A stretch of DNA of 64,000 nucleotides from Cucumis sativus. Taxonomy: Eukaryota; Streptophyta; Magnoliopsida; Cucurbitales; Cucurbitaceae. Within the stretch, counting starts at the first letter, position 1. The number at the start of each line of letters is the position of its first letter. The position numbers and the translations under genes were made by a program. The stretch spans positions 7,750,001 through 7,814,000 of the forward strand of contig NC_026655.2 of NCBI RefSeq assembly GCF_000004075.3. Reading direction: 5' to 3'. Shown in pieces: positions 24,890 to 36,691 of the stretch. The notes below the pieces were generated by a model. It worked only from the letters and a program-made list of their open reading frames with translations. It was not told the origin of the DNA and did not search any database.

Positions 24890-26505
24890 TACAGTATTTG
24901 AAAGAGAAAAAAACTTCATTCATGGATAAAATCGGTGCCCTTTCACAGCAATCTGCAAATCCTTCCCTCAACGTAACAAGAGTCTACGATGAACATAGTC
25001 AATCCTTAAAAAATGAAAATAAGAAAACCAATCTACAATCTCACCCAAAATAACACCGCAAGAATATTTTAATAAAGTTTTAGAATTAATAGCCCTAACA
25101 AGAGATTGAGAATCATATTCCACTTATAAGTCAATGAAACATCTATCATCATTATAATCAGAGACCACATTCATCTCCATCTAAATTTCTTTTGGAAAAG
25201 CCAACATCAATAATCTCTTATGAGAATCATGCACAACACCACTAACGGTTGTTCACTTTCTCTCTGCGCAACACGAAGCATCAACATTACGCCTCGGACC
25301 CCCTTTGTGTGTTATGTCCTCCAAATCCCATGCATACCAACAACTTCCACATAAATTGATCGACAATGGACCTCACAAAATTTCCTTTAATACTTCCCAA
25401 TCCATTCAAACTTTCAATGGAAGAAGGTATGTTCAAGACTAGTTGGAAGAATATTGTGAAAAATCTTCCAAAATAAACAACTTAACCTTGTTAGAAACGG
25501 TAAGACTCTACGACAAATTCCACCACCTTTTTCCAGTTGTCCTGAGTTGAGTTTGATTCCACACGCCAATTTTATTGATATAGCTTGTGAGCACTAGGAA
25601 TTGAAAATTTACCATTTTTTGAAAAATGTCACATCCAACAATCATATCTTTGGAAAAGACAAATCAAGATAGATAAAATACAATCAACATCAACCTCCCA
25701 AAATAATTTTTTGATAAGCATTACATTCCAACATCCAATACCACCAATAAGGTCACAAACACGCTACCCTTTCCCTTCTTCCCATTGAGATGTAACATGA
25801 CGAAACGTCCACGACCTCGTTAACCATGGTGACTAAAAACATTTTCGTAGCTTCACCACTACCAATTCTAAGTCGACCAAAAGACAAAATCATGTCCCAT
25901 CGATGCCTCTAGAACATCGAGAGTAGGGAAATTTTTGCCCACAAACACCCTTCCTACCATAGAACTAAGCTTTTGAAGAAGTTTTATCCCTATTTCTCTA
26001 GAAGTGCTTGATTAAATCCCTTTGTATCACAAAAACCCCAAACCTCCATATCTTTCGACAAAAAAAGCTTCTTCCACAACAACCAATGAATTTTCTGCAC
26101 ACCACCAAAAGTTAGCCATCATGCTTCCAATTCTAACACAAACGGATTTTGGCATTTTAGTGCACCACATTACAATAGATGGAAATCCCTAATACTTGCC
26201 CAACTTAGTTACAAGTTTCATCTCAAGCATGTGGCTAAGGTTTTTCTTAACCTCATTATAGATACAAGGGCTGAACATGATAAAAGACTTCGAAAAAAAT
26301 AACACTTTGGCCTGAAGCCGCCTCGTAGTCTATTAAAATTGATTTAATAGCTTGTCCTTGAGAAACGGCTGCCTTGCAGAATAAAATGTCATCATCAACA
26401 AAGAAAAAATGAGAAATACTTGGACATTCCGAGCAATTTTGGACCCAGAAATCTCTTTCTGTCCTTGAGAATAATATTTTTACTATTATCACGATCATTG
26501 CAAAC
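24890..26505 (-). pseudogene. Decayed LINE (L1-type non-LTR retrotransposon), 3' half of pol
   Basis: On the minus strand, from about 26498 downward, the conceptual frames show the reverse transcriptase FxDD box in FFVDDDILF and then YEAASGQSVIFF, a typical plant LINE palm/thumb sequence. Further down, KSVCVRIGSMMANFWW-like, GGLGF and FNQALLEK signatures of the post-RT region are visible. Nearer 25000 come weak zf-RVT and RNase H-like remnants (about 25450 and 25000-25150). Several stop codons and frame changes interrupt it, and the 5' half (endonuclease and N-terminal RT) is missing, as expected of a 5'-truncated insertion. It cannot make a working protein. Boundaries are approximate and no target duplication was identified. 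Confidence 0.75.
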
Positions 26506-27011
26506 TATGTTAGCTATATTTGAACTTTACCAAGAAGGAAGACATTTTTACTTTGCACTTAATTTCATATATAAACTTACCAAGTATTGAAATTCAACAA
26601 CCTAAATTAGGGTACAAGAGTTTTGAAAATTACTTTTTAAAATTAAGAATCTAACATTCGTATCTTATATATATATATTTAGTTGTAGATGGTTATTATA
26701 CACTTATGAGTCAAAGAACCATGATATATTAGTACTTTTCTTTCTCTCTTTCTTTCTTTTTGGAAAAATGGAAACAATTAAAAAAAAAGATTTTGTTATT
26801 TTCAAAATTTCTTCCCAACTTTTTAGATTTGGTTAGATTTTTCTATAAATGTGAAGCAAGAAAAATAAACATGAACTTAAACGTAGATATCGAACATATA
26901 TTCAAACAAGGGAAATAGTTTGAATTTCACTTGATGACAGATAATGATGAATTTATTTAAGAAATAGTTGTAAATATAACAACTAGATTCAAAACAATTA
27001 AATATAACAAC

Positions 27012-27188
27012 ATTTTAAAAAATTTACAAATATAACAAAATTTGTCAAAATCTATCAATGATATAAATCTATCACTAATACACTATGTTGCAAATATTGA
27101 TCTATCATCGAAAGATCACTATAAAAGTTTGTCAATGATAGAAGTTTATCACGGATAGATTTTGTTATATTTGAAATTTTTTAAAAAT
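27012..27188. repeat. MITE-like element, copy 2
   Basis: The same structure and orientation as the copy at 24527-24702: left end AAATTTACAAATATAACAAA, right end TTTTGTTATATTTGAAATTT, with TATCAATGATA motifs inside. Many point differences from copy 1 suggest that both are old. Confidence 0.6.
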
Positions 27189-29700
27189 ATTGCTATATAC
27201 TTTATTATTATTCCTAAAATTGACACCAATTATAATTACTTTTTATTTAAATTAAGAAAGAATAACACGATTTACAAAGAATATGAAACTTGAACATGAA
27301 TTATGTGATACTTGCTACACACATTGGTTCTTAAGTTGGAGAGTAGAAAGGTGTGGAAGCTCAATGATTTAAGATTGACACTTAGTTATTTTGTCATTGT
27401 CGTAAATATAACGACCTATTTATAGGAAAGTAGATAACCTAAATTATTTTCCAAATAGTGCGTTGAAGCTAAATATTCGAGATAACACTTCAATTGACTA
27501 CGTTGAGGCATGCAGGCACATTCCCTATTGGACATTTTGTTGTCGGGAGAGCACCTAGCTTGGACCAAGGCCAAAGTCTCTACCTCCCTTTAGGTTAGGC
27601 CTCGACTAAGGTCGTGTTGTGAGCATATTGAATTCCAACCTTAACATTATTTTGGATAAATTGTTATGGCCTTATTACTTTTTTGGCCTAATAATTTTTG
27701 CTTTAACGTTGATTATGCACCCACACTAAATATTTTTTAACATAAGAAGTGTGATAATCTAAAACAGAGTAGTATATACCCATTACGTTCTACTATACTC
27801 AATAGTATCATTTTAGCACCAAACTATTTTCGTATAATATCTTAAAATATTAAATCGCACCATATTCATTTGACATTTTTAGATTTATTAGTAGACAACA
27901 GTGGCAGAGACACATTTTTGTTTTTAATTCACGTTGTTGAATAATAATTTAAATATATATTACTAAAAAGTCATGCCAAAGTGTTTTTAGTACACATTAT
28001 TAAATATAAATATTTTATATTCTTATCAAGTATGACGAGATCATTAAATAAGTAATTGTGCTTTTTAATTTTCGTGTACTTTTAAATAATCTATACAATA
28101 TATTAAGATTTAAGGTGATAAATTTTGATACTTTTATTGTGAATACTTTTGTTGAGAGTCATGTCTAATTCAATATGCAATATATTAGGATCTAAACCAA
28201 ATCGATTTCAAAACATGAATCTATCAATTTCTTTATAACTTTTTCTTTCAATTTTAATTTCATACATAAATTTTTTTGCTCACCCGCTAGCAGACAAGGT
28301 TTATTTTCTTTGATGCTAAAAAAACTTCCGTAAAAGGAAACACATTAAGAAAATTAAGGTTAAAAAGCTATATATATATAAATAATTTTTATAGCCTCCA
28401 TTTGTACAGTTAAAAATAATAATTCGTAGTGACTTAATTAAATTCCTTGTCTTTATCTCCAACTGAAATTCCTTTTTTTTCTTTTTTTTCCTTTAGAATT
28501 AATTTTCGTGGGGAAAGAGATTTCCATGAAGTGTGTCCATCAAAAACGGAACACAAACGCCTTTGTTTTCATACAAAATAAAACGACAAAATCTATTAGT
28601 CAAACCTCTCATATTTTCATCATTATTCTTTATCTATAATGGACTAATTATAAATTTAGTCCCCACACTTTACTAAATAAATTATATATTTTGGATTATT
28701 GTTATCTTTTACACAAAACAAGCCAGAAATTCACGTATCAAATTACACTCCAAAAACTGTTGACAAGCAAGGGACTGAATTGAAGTGTTCAAATCTTTTT
28801 CCACATTACGATACCAAATATGAGTTAAGGTTTGAATTTTGGAAACTTTTAAGCAAATTTCTATAATAGGAAGCTACAAACCATTTTATGGCCCGTTTAA
28901 GACAAGAACTATTTTAGATTATAGTAACCTAGTTACTATTTAAAAATTTTCAATAAGCGCATTCAGCTTTGTCTGTTGAGCCAGCCTTGAGAAGGAAGGG
29001 ATCACTGAGCAAGGGAGAAGAAAAAAAACTCCCGAAATTCATATTCAATAAGTAAGAGATGGGTAGAATAATCAAGCATAACAGGAAAGCCCCCATCAAA
29101 ACGAACAACACCCAATTTTGCAGGGTACCAAAGGGGCTTTAATAAGCTTTTCGTTTTATTGCGACAAATAATAACCAAATTCAAGTAGCAAACCACAAAA
29201 ATGATAAGAGATAATGGACAAGGACAACCCATTTGCACCTGAGTTAAGGCCACCGAAGAGAGATCGGAACCATTCCGAATCATTTTGTTACAATCATCAT
29301 CCCAAATGGCTCACGCTCCAACACAAGCAAAATCCGAAAATTTCAAATTTATAATTTAAACAAAACAAAACAAAAAGGGCAAAAGAAAGAAGGGGATTTC
29401 TGTGGGCCGCCAAACTTTCATAAATAGCTATAGTGGAGGGAGTACGTGAAGATAAAAATAAACAGAAGTGAAGAAGGAAATAAGTAAAGACAGATGATAA
29501 TGGAAAGGCACAGTGAAAGGAAAAGAAATTACCACAAATTGTCATTTCCTTTGAAAATAAAGAAAAGACACACAACACTATGCTGAAGAACAAGTTAAAT
29601 GAGACAGAAAACGACATGTAGAAATCCAACACATGTCAAAAAAGAGTACATATGAAATCTTAAAAAAATTACTAAACATTTTAAACTATATTCATATTTT
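27189..29700. other. Intergenic region with possible LTR-like remnant
   Basis: Around 27330-27660 the sequence is less AT-rich, with a TATA-like 'gacctatttatagg' followed by 'gaccaaggcc' and 'ggcctcgactaaggtcg'. This resembles a decayed LTR, but no partner was found. A short piece related to the RLP4-intron MITE occurs near 28897-28945. Minus-strand frames between 29002 and 29780 have no recognisable family and I do not call them genes. Confidence 0.3.
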
Positions 29701-30012
29701 TCTTTTTCTAATTCGACAAAATTGTATAGAAAATATTTATAAATTTTCTCCCCATTTGGATGTAAACAGATTGAGTGCATCTAAATATTAATCTCTTCTC
29801 CCGCCTCGAATAATCGTTCGCTCCGCCACGACGATCTGGGCTGCAGCCTACCCTCACCTTCATATATATCCATAACAGAAACCGAACCCAACCAACAACT
29901 CCCATAGTCTCCTTTGTTTTTGTCTTTTTTTTTTTTTTTAAATTTCTAGTACACGTGTATTAATTTACATGGAGAGAATTAAAAAAAATTCATGGACATG
30001 GATAATCAAAAC

Positions 30013-30648
30013 CTAAGCGGAGTCCGGTGGAGGGAAATTGAGATCGAGATCTAGAGCGGGTCTTGATTTGTGGTCATCGTTTTGGTTCAGATTAATAACA
30101 GAGGATGAATCTGAGTCACTTTGAACTCCGCCGCACTGGACCACCGCCTTTACACGGTGACGATCGTAAATCACACCGGATTCCGTTCCGTTTCGGAAAA
30201 TGGGATGATCCAAGAACCGAAATTGATTGGCTTGTTGAGGGAAAATCCCTCCTCCGAATTGATGCTGTTGGAAAGGAAACGGCAGCCTAGATCCAGCGGC
30301 AGCCTGATTAAGGTCAAAATCAGTGGGGTCCCGGCTGGAAGATTCGACGGTACTACTCCGACTAGGACTCAGATTAAGATCGTTGACGGTAGGCGGAAAG
30401 GGAAAATTAGTTTTAGCCTTGGCGCCACGGAATTTGCGGGCGGCGGCGTCGTAAGCCCTCGCGGCTTCCTCCGCCGTGTCAAACGTGCCTAACCAGACAC
30501 GGCTTTTCTTAGCCGGATCTCTAATCTCCGCCGCGTATCTCCCCCATGGCCTCTTCCTCACCCCTCTAAAATGCACCTCCATGTCCTTAGACCCGGGAGG
30601 CGCCGACACCGCCGCCGCCGCCGTCTTAACCTTGTCTCTCGGCGCCAT
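30013..30648 (-). CDS. AP2/ERF transcriptional repressor with EAR motifs (ERF11/ERF4-like)
   Basis: Intronless, 211 residues, starting [20 protein letters not shown]. The AP2/ERF domain spans about residues 27-84 ([40 protein letters not shown]) with the ERF-type Ala and Asp residues. After it come [18 protein letters not shown] and DFDLNQ, a [14 protein letters not shown] stretch and the C-terminal EAR motif DLDLNFPPP. This matches ERF group VIIIa repressors, which bind GCC boxes in the nucleus and silence targets through TOPLESS-type co-repressors. Arabidopsis ERF11 (At1g28370), with shared [13 protein letters not shown] and DLDLNFPPP motifs, is the nearest by memory and lies beside ERF12 there. 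ERF4/ERF8-like is the alternative. It is in the opposite orientation to the ERF12-like gene about 14 kb away. A TATA box is at 30744-30751. Confidence 0.92.
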   Translation of the reverse strand: MAPRDKVKTAAAAVSAPPGSKDMEVHFRGVRKRPWGRYAAEIRDPAKKSRVWLGTFDTAEEAARAYDAAARKFRGAKAKTNFPFPPTVNDLNLSPSRSSTVESSSRDPTDFDLNQAAAGSRLPFPFQQHQFGGGIFPQQANQFRFLDHPIFRNGTESGVIYDRHRVKAVVQCGGVQSDSDSSSVINLNQNDDHKSRPALDLDLNFPPPDSA

Positions 30649-30743
30649 AGTAATTTTTTTTTGTGAGTATTGGGAGGAAACGGTAATGCGATGGATTGAT
30701 TGTATGTTGATTATAGAGGAAATGGGAAGGGAGGGATTCGGGG

Positions 30744-30751
30744 TTTTATAG
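30744..30751 (-). promoter_or_regulatory. TATA box of the ERF11/ERF4-like gene
   Basis: On the minus strand the sequence reads CTATAAAA, about 95 bases upstream of the ATG at 30648, the expected spacing for a plant core promoter with a short leader. No competing TATA-like sequence lies closer to the start. Confidence 0.6.
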
Positions 30752-33700
30752 AAAAGAATTTTTGGAATTTTAGAATTTAAAAAAAATAATAATAAAAAAA
30801 AGAAATAGAAATTGCATAGTCAAAATGAGGGATTTTGACTGCTGAGGATGGGATGGGGATTGTGTCCCCATGCTACGTGTCGTGTAACAAGCTTAACCGC
30901 GTCATTGATTCCAAACATCATCTGGGTTTTTTGTCGCGTTATCCAACGGCTGGTATTCAATACTTGAACCCACCCCCCCATGCAAGGGAACTTGCCCCAT
31001 GTCCAGGGTAATTTCGGAATTTTCCATTTGACAATAATAAAAAAAATACATATATTGTATTAAGAAGAAATATGAAATAGAAAAAAAAGAAAAAGAAAAA
31101 GAAAATGGTTGGGGGTTTGGTTGATTGTTATTGGGTCCCCGCGTTTAGGATGGAGGGGCCCATAAACGTAGTACCGACCAAAGGTTGACGCGTGGCTCCC
31201 TCTATTATGCAGATCTTCTTAACCCCACGCGACACAATCCTACGAGGGTTTCGCTACTCTCACCATCACTGTCTTCCCAGTTACCTTCCCATTTCTCCAT
31301 CACCCCCACCCCCCACGCTCCTTCATCCTACCTTCCCACCTTCCAACTCAACTCTTTTCTTTTCTTTTTTTACTTTACATTGAATCATTACTACATTTCT
31401 ACTTCTCTCTTCTTCTTCCATCTTTATTATACTCTTTCACTTTTCTAATTCAATCAATCATAAATTACTTTCATTTCTTATCGCTTTACCCCTTCCATCT
31501 CCAACCCTTTTATAAATCTCTTTTTTTGTGTTTGACTTTCATTCATTTATGTCATCCTTTTATTTTACATTTACCACAAAATCTCTATGCTTTTTCACCT
31601 TTCTTTATCAACACATTCAATTACATTCCTATATCCTCCTATTCTTTACTATTCTTTACTATTCTTTGTTTCTAAGCTTACTGTTTCATTTCATCTTATG
31701 TTTTTACTTCCAAATGGGGTTAATAATGCAAAACAAACAACTTTATTAAGGTTCTACATACAACTAATCTTTTTTCCAAGAGGTGTTACCACATATGCCA
31801 TACATGCTTCAACCTAATCTTCTGCACTTAGTATTCATTCCCATGATCGACCTCTATTACACTTCAATTTTAATTTAAATAATTTCATAACTATATTCAT
31901 TATACACAAATTTGTATATAAATGATAAATTATTTTAAATAATAAGAGTTTAGACACTTTTTTTAAAAATTTTTAAGAAGACTATACACAATACTCTCTA
32001 AATTTATTAATTAAATTACATATTTATATTTTGATATAAAATTTAAAATGTAAATATTCATCATGTGTTGGCATTGAGGAAGTAGATACTATAAGACTCA
32101 AAACAACGTATGTCTTTCTTAATTGTTTAGATGAAACAAGGGGTGATAAATTTAGCATAATAATAATGGTTCTAACAGGTAGAGAGTGTATACATTAAAT
32201 ATAGTTTAATTAAAATAAAGTAAGAAAAGAAAGGTCCCTTTTTTGAAAAAGGAGCAATCATAATTTGATAAGACGACCACAGTGGGTGTGATTTGTTTAT
32301 TTTATCCGCAAACACGTTTCTAACTTCCCACATCCTCAACAATTAATAATTAACAATTAATTGTGCAGCAGCCTCCTATTATTCAATCTTGTAATAACTA
32401 TTATTGTATATATTGTATCTTTTGTAATCATTTTTATTATGTTCTTCTTAAACTAAAATAATATTTGATTTGAATACAAATTATTATGGGTAATACAGAC
32501 TTTTTGGTATCATTCTAGATTAATATTCATATTGACTTTTTGGTATCATCCTTTACTAAAATCCAAATTAAGAATCATCACCGCGTACTCATTTTTTCTT
32601 GTTATTTTCTTGTCTTTTATTTTTAGTATTTTTTTCCCCCACTTTCTTATGTTGGTATTTTCCCTTTCCCCTTTCCTTTTTCTTCCTTTCCTATTGCTTT
32701 CGTTTTGCCTGATGGTCCCCCGTATGTTTTGGTGTGTGATGATGATTATTAATTTGTTTTTTTAGCATATGATGCATTTTTCTATGGATCTATACCAAGC
32801 CCCCTACTCCATATTTTAAATTTATATCTATATATATTGTGCTTCCAGACTTTCTTAATTAAGAATTATAATAACCAACTTCTTATCCCATCTAATTTAT
32901 AATATAAATGTATGTACAATATTTAATAGATCAATGGAAAAATTTTCCTTTTTTAATTATAATTAATTCAAACAAATTCCAATTTCAAAAATAGCTAAAC
33001 ATTAAAACTATTTATAAAATATAATAAAATTCATCAAAATCTCTCTAACTAATTGATGTTTGTGCATATCAGCATTATATATAGTTATATACTTCCAAGG
33101 AGTTCCAATATACAAACATTTGAATTTTTTTTAATAACTTGTTTTAAAATATAAAATTTTGAAAAGTTAAACTAAACAACTCTTTAAATAGTATATAGAA
33201 GGATGGTGGGAGATATGACTGTATATATTTATTTTCCCACACTTAATGAATTTACATCCTCCAAAACACATGTCTTTTGCACACGATGATCACAATCAAT
33301 CCATACCCCTCTTTCCTTGCTAACACACAATTTTGCTCAACTTCTCCAATAAAAGAAGTGCATCTCAAGTATTAATAAATTAAACAAACGAGTACAAGAA
33401 CAACAGTTTTGGTACCCTCTAAGGATTATGAATGAGAAGTCCAGCAGCCCTAAAAGAATCTTTATAAAAGGAAAAAAAGATTAGTGTGCACAGAGAAAGT
33501 AAAGTAGGTACTAATTAAGAGAAAATGTTAAAAATAAATCCATAATTAAACTATTTCGAGGGTTGACAATCAAGAATAATGGCTTTCGTCAATTCATTTG
33601 ACGTTATTTGAGGGTGTCAAATCAGTTTTGGTTTTTACTGGTCCTATAATTCTTTCTATTTTCTATTTCTTTATATTTTAAAAAAGGGAAGAACTTGTAG

Positions 33701-33833
33701 ATATGAAAAAAATTTAATTTTGTTTTAATCAATAATCCTATCATTTTAGAGAGAGAAAATTTTATATAAACTTGATTATTATCTCTCCAAACCAATTTAC
33801 ATTAGTCTTTTCAATTCCCCTTTGTTTAAAATA
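30752..33833. other. Upstream region of the ERF11-like gene and intergenic DNA
   Basis: The first 600 bases are less AT-rich than the rest. They hold 'ctacgtgtcgtgtaac' (about 30870-30885, ACGTGT core), GGGGCCC near 31155 and a W-box-like 'aaggttgacgcgtgg' (about 31181-31195). A pyrimidine-rich tract follows (31250-31700). Stress-type control is suggested by these motifs but is inferred. From 31700 to 33833 the DNA is AT-rich with no gene. Confidence 0.35.
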
Positions 33834-33838
33834 ATCCT
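33834..33838. repeat. Target-site duplication, left copy (ATCCT)
   Basis: The 5-bp sequence ATCCT lies immediately before the left LTR and is repeated at 38958-38962 immediately after the right LTR. This marks the insertion site of the copia element. Confidence 0.85.
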
Positions 33839-34014
33839 TGTAAGAGAATATGTTGAAGAATATTCTTTTTGTATTTTATTGATAAATGTTCTATTTTTTT
33901 TACAAGAGTATCAAATGATGCATAAATAGCTAAATTGTCCAAATTAAATAACGAATGTAATATAATTAGCCTAATGTAATGTAATTAGCCTAATTTACAG
34001 AATTTACATTAATA
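33839..34014 (-). repeat. 3' LTR of the copia element
   Basis: 176 bp, identical to the other LTR except for three substitutions (two adjacent near 33936 and one near 33952). On the element's strand it begins TATTAATGTAAATTC and ends CTCTTACA. Confidence 0.93.
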
Positions 34015-34023
34015 CCCTCCCTC
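34015..34023 (-). other. Polypurine tract of the copia element
   Basis: GAGGGAGGG on the minus strand lies directly before the 3' LTR. It would prime plus-strand DNA synthesis. Confidence 0.75.
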
Positions 34024-34027
34024 AAAC

Positions 34028-36499
34028 TCAAGGTGGTAGAGTAGCGATCAACTTGAGTTTGGTAAGTAAGTGACAGAATCGATTAGATGGCAAGGCTTTG
34101 GTGAAGATATCCGCAGGTTGTTCAATAGTAGAAACAGAACGTAAGAGGAGGGTGTTGCTTAAGAGGTGGTGACGAACAAAGTGACAGTCATTTTCAATGT
34201 GTTTTGTACGTTCATGAAACACATCATTGTGAGCAATCTGAATGGCACTACGATTGTCACAATGGAGGAGGGTAGGACCCTGTTGAGGGACACCCATATC
34301 GGCAAGGAGCCACCGAAGCCATATAAGTTCAGCTGTAGCATCAGCCAGAGCACGATATTCAGATTCCGTACTGGAACGAGATATAACACTTTGTTTCTTA
34401 CTACGCCATGAGATGAGAGAATCACCTAAGTAAAAACAGTATCCTGTAGTGGATCGTCGATCAGTAGGATCCCCCGCCCAATCAGCATCAGAATATCCCG
34501 ACAACACAAGGGAAGACTGAGATGAGAATTGAAGACCATGTCCCAAGGTGCCTTTGACATAGCGAAGTATGCGTAGAACAGCAGTGAAATGAATTGTTCG
34601 AGGAGCAGCCATAAATTGACTGACAATATGAACAGCATATGCAATATCTGGGCGAGTTACTGTTAGGTATATAAGACTGCCAACAAGTTGCCGATACAAG
34701 CTTGCATCGTCAAGAGGAACACCATCAAACGGAGTTAGATGGACATGAGGATCTAACGGTGTTGAAGATGTGGTGGAGTCTGTAATTCCTGAGCGTGCTA
34801 TTAGATCAGATGCATATTTCGCTTGAGATAACAGATAACCATCTGAACGGTGAGAGACTTCAAGACCGAGAAAGTAATTGAGAGATCCAAGGTCTTTCAT
34901 CTCAAAATGTTGACCAAGATATTGTTGTAGGTCGGATATGGCCTGTTGATCATTACCAGTAATAATCATATCATCAACATAAAGAAGGAGAAGAACAATA
35001 CCATGAGTTGTCTGTCGTGTAAAAAGGGCATTGTCGTGAGAGCTGGAGGTAAATCCAAGTTGAGTAATGGTGGAGCTAAACGTGGCAAACCAAGCTCGTG
35101 GAGCCTGTTTTAGACCGTATAGAGCGCGACGAAGGAGACACACCTTGTTGGGAGGAGGAGAAGTTCCCTGAGGTGGCTTCATATACACTTCTTCAGATAG
35201 GTTGCCGTTAAGAAATGCATTTTTGACATCCATCTGAAGAAGAGGCCACTGTTTGGCAGCAGCAACAGCTAACAAGCTGCGAACAGATGTCATCCGGGCA
35301 ACAGGGGCAAATGTTTCTTCATAGTCAATCCCATATTCTTGTGAGTATCCTTTTGCAACAAGCCGAGCTTTATAACGTTCAATAGTTCCATCAGAGTGAG
35401 TTTTGATTTTGTAAATCCATTTGCAACCAATGGGTCTTTTACCGGGAGGTAAATCAACATAGTCCCAAGTGTGCGTCTTTTCAAGAGCCTGTAATTCTTC
35501 ATCCATTGCTTTCTGCCATACTGGGTTAGTACTGGCCTCTTGATAAGAGGTGGGTTCAACAAGGGAAACAATGGTAGAAAAACAATGGTAATCAGTGAGA
35601 TGAGTGGGAGGTTCTCTTACCCGGGTAGAGCGACGAAGAGGAGTAGCAGGTGGCGATTCAGGAACATCATCGGAGACAGACGGTGGATCCAGATTTGCAG
35701 TAGCAGGTGAAGATTGTGCAAGCTCAGTATCCAAGGTGGGTTCAGAGAGAGGAAAAAGGTCAACAGATGTATTTGTAAAGAAAGATTGAGGACTAGAGAA
35801 AGAGGTGTGGAAGGAGGACAAACGAGAGAACATAGTGTGTTCCCAAAAAGTGACATGCCGAGATATCCGGAGTCGGTTGGAAAGAGGGTCCCAACAACGA
35901 AATCCTTTGTGTTCGGTGCCATAGCCAAGGAAACAACAGAGACGGGCACGTGGTTCAAGTTTATTGTGTTCATGAGGATGTAACAGAACGAAGCAGGCAC
36001 TACCAAAAACTTTGAGTTTAGAATAGTCGGGAGAAATACCATATAGTTTTTCGAACGGAGAGATGTTTTGAAGGACAGAGGAAGGGAGACGATTGATTGT
36101 ATATACTGATGTAAGGGCAGCTTCACCCCAGAATTTTTCTGGACAAGAGGCAGAAAGAAGGAGGGCACGTACTGAGTCAAGAATGTGACGATGTTTGCGC
36201 TCAGCACGTCCATTTTGTTGAGAGATATGAGGGCAAGAGCGCTGAACAATAGTGCCCTGTTGGGAAAGAAAAAAAAGAAGGATGGAATCTTTATATTCCA
36301 AAGCATTATCGGTGCGAAGAATTTTGATGGGAGAGGAAAATTGAGTGCGAATCATGTTAGCAAACTCAATATATGTGCGAGATAATTCAGAACGATGTTT
36401 TAGAAAGTAAATCCATGTAAATCGAGAGTAGTCATCAATAAATAAAACATTATAGCGATAAACTTCATGAAACAGATAGTAAATGGGGCAGGACCCCAA
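34028..36499 (-). pseudogene. Copia pol: integrase core, reverse transcriptase, RNase H
   Basis: An 823-codon open stretch in the same frame as gag. The integrase catalytic core is visible first: Asp in FIDDYSRF, Asp in RTDNALEY and Glu in NGRAERKHRHI (DDE triad). Next come PxxFWGEA and copia-type LKVFGSACFV. The reverse transcriptase begins near GCKWIYKIKTHSDGTIERYK, with FAPVARMTSVR, QMDVKNAFLNG and the catalytic YVDDMIITG. RNase H follows (YSDADWAGDP, SSTESEYRAL, LHCDNRSAI, ending in DIFTKALP). The ORF starts within the integrase; the zinc-binding N-terminal part lies upstream behind three stop codons (36692-36694, 36689-36691, 36503-36505). Around 36470-36530 integrase-like residues move to another frame and back, indicating a pair of small indels. 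From RT onward the frame is intact. Confidence 0.92.
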
Positions 36500-36691
36500 A
36501 TATCAGAATGCACTAGCTTCAAAAGGTTTATCACAATTAGAGATGGATTGAGAAAAAGACAAGGCAGGTTGTTTAGCAAGTTTGCAATTCAAACAATTAA
36601 AAGGAACAAATTTAGTAAGATTAGTCAAATTGTTAACAGAAATTAAATGACGAAGTTTTTCAGAGGAAGCATGACCAAGACGAAGATGTCA

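Noticed and set aside
29002..29780. Minus-strand frames of 61-111 codons
   Set aside because: Hydrophobic translations of purine-rich plus-strand DNA, without motifs; could be 3' flank of the ERF11-like gene or repeat DNA.
33839..34009. Conventional TG...CA ends for the copia LTR
   Set aside because: With TG/CA ends the flanking five bases do not match on the two sides; only the TA...CA boundaries give a duplication.
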